Source of the DNA: Erwinia sp.
GTDB lineage: Bacteria > Pseudomonadota > Gammaproteobacteria > Enterobacterales > Enterobacteriaceae
Assembly (NCBI GenBank): GCA_003512805.1
Contig: DOOK01000053.1
Span: 856 to 10,306 of the forward strand
Direction of reading: 5' to 3'
DNA: 9,451 nt
Shown here: positions 6,285 to 9,451 of the stretch, piece after piece
Layout: each line of letters starts with the position of its first letter
Numbering within the stretch: position 1 is the stretch's first letter
Program-made: the position numbers and the translations under genes
Notes under the pieces: generated by a model
The model's input: the letters and a program-made list of their open reading frames with translations, nothing else
Databases searched by the model: none
Told to the model about the DNA's origin: nothing

Positions 6285-8042
6285 TTATTTCCAGTAACTA
6301 CGTTTTGCCTGCTGCAGTTTCTCATAGGCTGCTAACAGCGACTGATGAGCAGGGAAGGCCAGCAGTTCTTCATCCACGCTCTGCAAACCGTAGAAAGGCG
6401 CCTCACCGCTGATAGCGGCAGAAGCCGCGTCTACTGCTTCCTGTCCATACATACGTACAAAAGCAGTATGATATTGAACAGGATCGCGCTCGTCCTCAAG
6501 GCTCAGCAGCAGCAGCGTTTGCAGGCAACGATAGTAGTTGGCACGGGTGGGTGAAAAGAGGGAGGCATTGAACTCCATGGTCCATTCCGTCCAGATCAAC
6601 GCCTGATCGATATCGCCGCCCGCTAAAGCCAGCATGGCTTTAAGCTCGCCGATACGCAGCGTATACCAGCCGTTATCTTTGCCCGTCGCCAGGCCCAGCA
6701 GTTCACGTACGCGAGTAAAATCGTCATGGCCGTCTTCGTCCAGACGTTCAATCAGCGCGAGGTAATCCTCTTTTTCCCACTGGCTGTCAGGCAGGGATAA
6801 CAGGGTATCGCGCAGGTAGGCACCCATACTGTTATTAGCCAGCAGCAAATCTTCCGCAGGATAGATATCCGACATGCCCGGCACGATAATACGGCAGGCA
6901 TAAACGTCCAGATGCTGATAGTCAGCAATGTAGACTTCACGATCTTCCGTTTTAAAGATAGCCATTAGCGTAGCGAACTCTTCCTGCGTGGTGCCTGCAA
7001 AGCTCCAGTCGACGAAAGGATAATCCGCATCATCTTTAAACATATCCCAGGAGATTAACCCGCTGGAATCGATAAAGTGCGTTTCAAGATTGGCGTGTTC
7101 AGCGACTTCTTCATCACCAAAAGTGGGTGGCGTAAAGACATCCAGATCTTTCAGCCCGCGCCCCTGTAGCAGTTCCGTAACGGTACGCTCCAGCGCTACG
7201 CCAAAATCAGGATGCGCGCCAAAGGAAGCAAAGCAGGTACCGTTTTGCGGATTGAAAAGCACCACGCAAATAACCGGATATTTGCCGCCCAGAGAGGCAT
7301 CGTAAGCGAAGATAGGAAAGCCTTCCGCTTCTAAGGTAGCAATCGACTCCACTACGCCCGGATAACGATTAAGCACATCCTGCGGGATTTCAGGCAGGCT
7401 GATGGATTCGGCAATAATGCGGTTTTTGATATAGCGCTCGAACACTTCAGACAGCCCCTGAACGCGTGCTTCATTGGCCGTATTGCCCGCCGACATGCCG
7501 TTAGAGACATACAGATTGCCGATGATATTCATTGGAATATACACCGTCTGCCCATCAGACTGACGGGTAAAAGGCAGACCACAGATACCGCGTGCAGCAT
7601 TGCCAGACTGCAGATCGATCAAATCGCTGGCGCTAAGGGCCTGCTCGTGATCGTAAAAGGCCTTAAGGCGCGCATCAAGCAGGCCTTCTGGCAGGCTGTC
7701 GTCATCCGGCAACGGAAACCATTTTTCGTCAGGATAATGCACGAAATCGCCGTTAGCGAGGGTCTTACCCAGCCAAAAATCAGCAAAGAAGTAGTTAGTC
7801 GACAGACGCTCAAAGTATTCACCCAGCGCCGAAGCCAGCGCCGCTTTTTTGCTTGCGCCTTTACCATTGGTGAAGCAGAGCGGGCAATCGCGATCGCGAA
7901 TATGGACCGACCAGACATGAGGAACCGGGTTCAGCCAGGAGGCTTCTTCAATATGGAAGCCAAGATCCTGTAATTTTTGCTGAAAGCTTGCGATGGAATC
8001 TTCCAGGGCGGCATCTTTGCCTGGAATATAGGTTTGCGTCAT
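6285..8042 (-). CDS. ycaO: YcaO protein, ATP-dependent cyclodehydratase-type fold (RimO-associated)
   Basis: The 585-residue protein matches E. coli YcaO (586 residues, recalled). That protein binds ATP in the YcaO fold and is linked to beta-methylthiolation of ribosomal protein S12 together with RimO; its exact reaction is not settled. ATP/Mg-binding motifs are present: GKG at 60-62, ASALGEYFERLS at 70-81 (Glu75, Glu78, Arg79) and EARVQGLSEVFERY at 191-204 (Glu191, Gln195, Glu199, Glu202, Arg203). The C-terminal third (about 430-560) is helical and TPR-like. The chain ends in AKRSYWK without the proline-rich PxPxP tail of azoline-forming peptide cyclodehydratases, and no precursor peptide gene is nearby, so a RiPP role is unlikely. 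I chose ATG at 8042 because MTQTYIPGKDAALEDS matches the family. A GTG three codons upstream lacks a ribosome binding site. The gene lies upstream of focA, as in E. coli, with its own terminator. Confidence 0.96.
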   Translation of the reverse strand: MTQTYIPGKDAALEDSIASFQQKLQDLGFHIEEASWLNPVPHVWSVHIRDRDCPLCFTNGKGASKKAALASALGEYFERLSTNYFFADFWLGKTLANGDFVHYPDEKWFPLPDDDSLPEGLLDARLKAFYDHEQALSASDLIDLQSGNAARGICGLPFTRQSDGQTVYIPMNIIGNLYVSNGMSAGNTANEARVQGLSEVFERYIKNRIIAESISLPEIPQDVLNRYPGVVESIATLEAEGFPIFAYDASLGGKYPVICVVLFNPQNGTCFASFGAHPDFGVALERTVTELLQGRGLKDLDVFTPPTFGDEEVAEHANLETHFIDSSGLISWDMFKDDADYPFVDWSFAGTTQEEFATLMAIFKTEDREVYIADYQHLDVYACRIIVPGMSDIYPAEDLLLANNSMGAYLRDTLLSLPDSQWEKEDYLALIERLDEDGHDDFTRVRELLGLATGKDNGWYTLRIGELKAMLALAGGDIDQALIWTEWTMEFNASLFSPTRANYYRCLQTLLLLSLEDERDPVQYHTAFVRMYGQEAVDAASAAISGEAPFYGLQSVDEELLAFPAHQSLLAAYEKLQQAKRSYWK

Positions 8043-8081
8043 AGTGCCCACTCGTTTTTTGGGTTGTGCCGAAAGCGCGCC

Positions 8082-8087
8082 ATGATA
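8082..8087 (-). promoter_or_regulatory. Candidate -10 element of ycaO
   Basis: The minus strand reads TATCAT here, five of six matches to the -10 consensus. It would place the transcription start about 33 bases before the ycaO ATG. No good -35 hexamer lies at 16-18 bp, so the call is tentative. Confidence 0.35.
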
Positions 8088-8234
8088 CGGGGTTTCCCGC
8101 CCATTCGCTATCCGACAGACTGTTTTATCCCGGCTATTGTGGCATTTTCACTCGTGGAGATCGGCCATGGAAAAAGCTAATCGGAAGGTGCCTCACAAAA
8201 TATCGCGTTCACTTTATTTCACGCTACAAGCTGT

Positions 8235-8250
8235 TGCGGCACGCGCCGCA
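8235..8250 (+). repeat. Small GC-rich hairpin upstream of serC
   Basis: TGCGGC-ACGC-GCCGCA forms a perfect 6-bp stem with a four-base loop. It lies upstream of the best candidate serC promoter and has no following T run. Its function, if any, is unknown. Confidence 0.4.
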
Positions 8251-8277
8251 CAACTGGTCGGCTGACCCGATTAAACA

Positions 8278-8306
8278 TTGCAGCGCCAGGGTGGCAATGA
8301 TAAAAC
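8278..8306 (+). promoter_or_regulatory. Candidate promoter of serC
   Basis: A weak -35, TTGCAG (8278-8283), is followed after 17 bp by TAAAAC (8301-8306), with TGA just upstream making an extended -10. Transcription would begin near 8313 and give a leader of about 40 bases. In E. coli serC is cotranscribed with aroA and responds to cAMP-CRP and Lrp; no clear site for either was identified here. Confidence 0.35.
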
Positions 8307-8351
8307 CGGTAGCAGACTCGAAATCGATTGATCTGAAAGTGGTGAGGGGAA

Positions 8352-9437
8352 ATGAGCCAGGTTTTCAATTTTAGCTCCGGTCCAGCAATGCTGCCGGTAG
8401 AAGTGCTACGTCGTGCCGAACAGGAACTCTGCAACTGGCAGGGGTCAGGAACCTCTGTAATGGAGATCAGTCATCGCAGTAAGGAATTTACGCAGGTGGC
8501 CGTAGAAGCGGAAAACGATTTTCGCGATCTGCTGAAAATCCCCTCAAATTACAAAGTATTGTTCTGCCACGGTGGCGCTCGTGCACAGTTTGCCGCTGTA
8601 CCAATGAACCTTTTAGGTCACCACAGTACGGCAGACTATGCAGATGGCGGATACTGGGCGCACAGCGCAATAAAAGAAGCGGAAAAATACTGTACCCCTA
8701 ACGTCATTGATGTGAAAACCACCGTCGAAGGACTGCGTGCTATCACGCCTATGAACCAGTGGGCGCTTTCAGATGAGGCAGCGTATGTGCATTATTGTCC
8801 AAACGAAACCATTGACGGTGTCGCTATCAATGAAGAGCCGGATTTCGGTGATAAGATTGCCGTAGCCGATCTCTCTTCTACCATTCTTTCCCGGCCGTTA
8901 GATATTAACCGCTATGGTGTTCTTTATGCTGGTGCGCAGAAGAACATCGGTCCGGCTGGCCTGACGCTGGTGGTGGTCCGTGAAGATTTATTGGGCAAGG
9001 CGCAAAAAGCGTTGCCGTCAATTCTGGACTACACGGTATTAAGCGAAAATGATTCCATGTTTAACACGCCGCCAACTTTCGCATGGTATCTTTCTGGCCT
9101 GGTGTTTAAATGGCTCAAAGAGCAGGGCGGCGTGGCGGAAATGGACAAGCGTAATCAGGCGAAGGCCGACTTGCTATACGGCATCATTGATAGCAGTGAT
9201 TTTTATCGCAATGAAGTGGCTCATGCTAACCGCTCTCGCATGAATATCCCTTTCCAGCTGGCTGATGCAGCGCTGGATAAAGTTTTTCTCGAAGAGTCAT
9301 TTGCCGCGGGCCTGCATGCGTTAAAAGGCCATCGGGCCGTAGGCGGTATGCGTGCTTCAATTTACAATGCCATGCCGTTGGAAGGTGTTAAGGCCCTAAC
9401 CGAGTTTATGACTGATTTCGAACGTCGTCACGGTTAA
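8352..9437 (+). CDS. serC: Phosphoserine aminotransferase
   Basis: SerC transfers an amino group from glutamate to 3-phosphohydroxypyruvate, the second step of serine synthesis. It also acts on 3-hydroxy-4-phosphohydroxythreonine-type intermediates for pyridoxal phosphate synthesis. The protein has 361 residues, against 362 in E. coli, with one residue missing near 167. The PLP-binding lysine is Lys197 in [11 protein letters not shown]. The substrate-binding Arg42 (ISHRSKEF) and the cofactor phosphate loop (CHGGARAQF, 72-80) are present. The loop reads GGARAQ where E. coli has GGGRGQ, a variant seen in other members of this family. The ATG at 8352 is preceded by GAGGGGA with a short gap, and the N-terminus [15 protein letters not shown] matches the family. 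The gene ends 14 bases before the window edge; aroA probably follows. Confidence 0.98.
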   Translation: MSQVFNFSSGPAMLPVEVLRRAEQELCNWQGSGTSVMEISHRSKEFTQVAVEAENDFRDLLKIPSNYKVLFCHGGARAQFAAVPMNLLGHHSTADYADGGYWAHSAIKEAEKYCTPNVIDVKTTVEGLRAITPMNQWALSDEAAYVHYCPNETIDGVAINEEPDFGDKIAVADLSSTILSRPLDINRYGVLYAGAQKNIGPAGLTLVVVREDLLGKAQKALPSILDYTVLSENDSMFNTPPTFAWYLSGLVFKWLKEQGGVAEMDKRNQAKADLLYGIIDSSDFYRNEVAHANRSRMNIPFQLADAALDKVFLEESFAAGLHALKGHRAVGGMRASIYNAMPLEGVKALTEFMTDFERRHG

Positions 9438-9451
9438 GTCGCCGGCACGGT

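Larger units (their letters stand above)
8043..8351. other. Divergent ycaO/serC intergenic region
   Basis: These 309 bases hold no convincing gene. Open frames that cross them run into serC or ycaO out of frame and have no family resemblance. E. coli has ycaP (a DUF421 membrane protein) between ycaO and serC; nothing like it is seen here. The region instead carries candidate promoters for both flanking genes and one small hairpin. Confidence 0.6.

Noticed and set aside
7647..7973. 108-codon open frame antisense to ycaO
   Set aside because: It is entirely inside ycaO with no independent start signals or family resemblance.
6285..8042. ycaO as part of a ribosomal peptide (azoline) biosynthetic cluster
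   Set aside because: The protein lacks the C-terminal PxPxP tail, and no precursor peptide, dehydrogenase or partner protein gene is nearby. The match is to the housekeeping RimO-associated YcaO.
8043..8051. GTG start for ycaO three codons upstream
   Set aside because: No ribosome binding site precedes it, and the family begins with MTQT at the ATG at 8042.
8066..8374. 102-codon open frame across the ycaO-serC gap, considered as a ycaP remnant
   Set aside because: It is basic and lacks the membrane segments of YcaP, runs into serC in another frame, and spans the candidate promoters.

Overview
This window looks like the chromosome of a gamma-proteobacterium of the order Enterobacterales. Every long gene aligns end to end, from memory, with its Escherichia coli counterpart at nearly the same length. 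The gene order is a compacted form of the E. coli serS–serC interval. Moderate GC and the absence of the genes that separate these loci in E. coli (dmsABC, ycaC, ycaMNK, ycaP) would suit an Erwinia/Pantoea-type relative, but the genus cannot be fixed from this sequence alone.

Layout, left to right. Positions 1-325 are the 3' end of serS (seryl-tRNA synthetase, + strand), closed by a strong intrinsic terminator. An AT-rich gap follows, then ycaD (639-1790, +), an MFS transporter with a good candidate promoter. Convergent to it, on the minus strand, lies the anaerobic pyruvate-formate block. Read in the direction of transcription this is ycaO (8042-6285), a 368-bp regulatory gap, focA (5916-5059), pflB (4987-2705) and pflA (2567-1827). 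At the right end serC (8352-9437, +) runs divergently from ycaO and is probably the first gene of a serC-aroA operon that continues beyond the window.

How the genes work together: PflB cleaves pyruvate with CoA to acetyl-CoA and formate when oxygen is absent. PflA, a radical SAM enzyme, installs the glycyl radical PflB needs. FocA moves the formate across the inner membrane. The control region upstream of focA carries a 9/10 FNR box centred exactly at -41.5 from an extended -10 promoter, a near-consensus IHF site with an A/T tract, and a second candidate promoter covered by a perfect 26-bp palindrome. The pflB-pflA junction is filled by four consecutive hairpins, which may explain how the abundant lyase is made in excess of its catalytic activase.

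No mobile element, CRISPR array, tRNA, rRNA or unknown coding gene was seen. The coding content is ordinary core metabolism; what merits a second look is non-coding, namely the focA upstream palindromes and the pflB-pflA hairpin chain.
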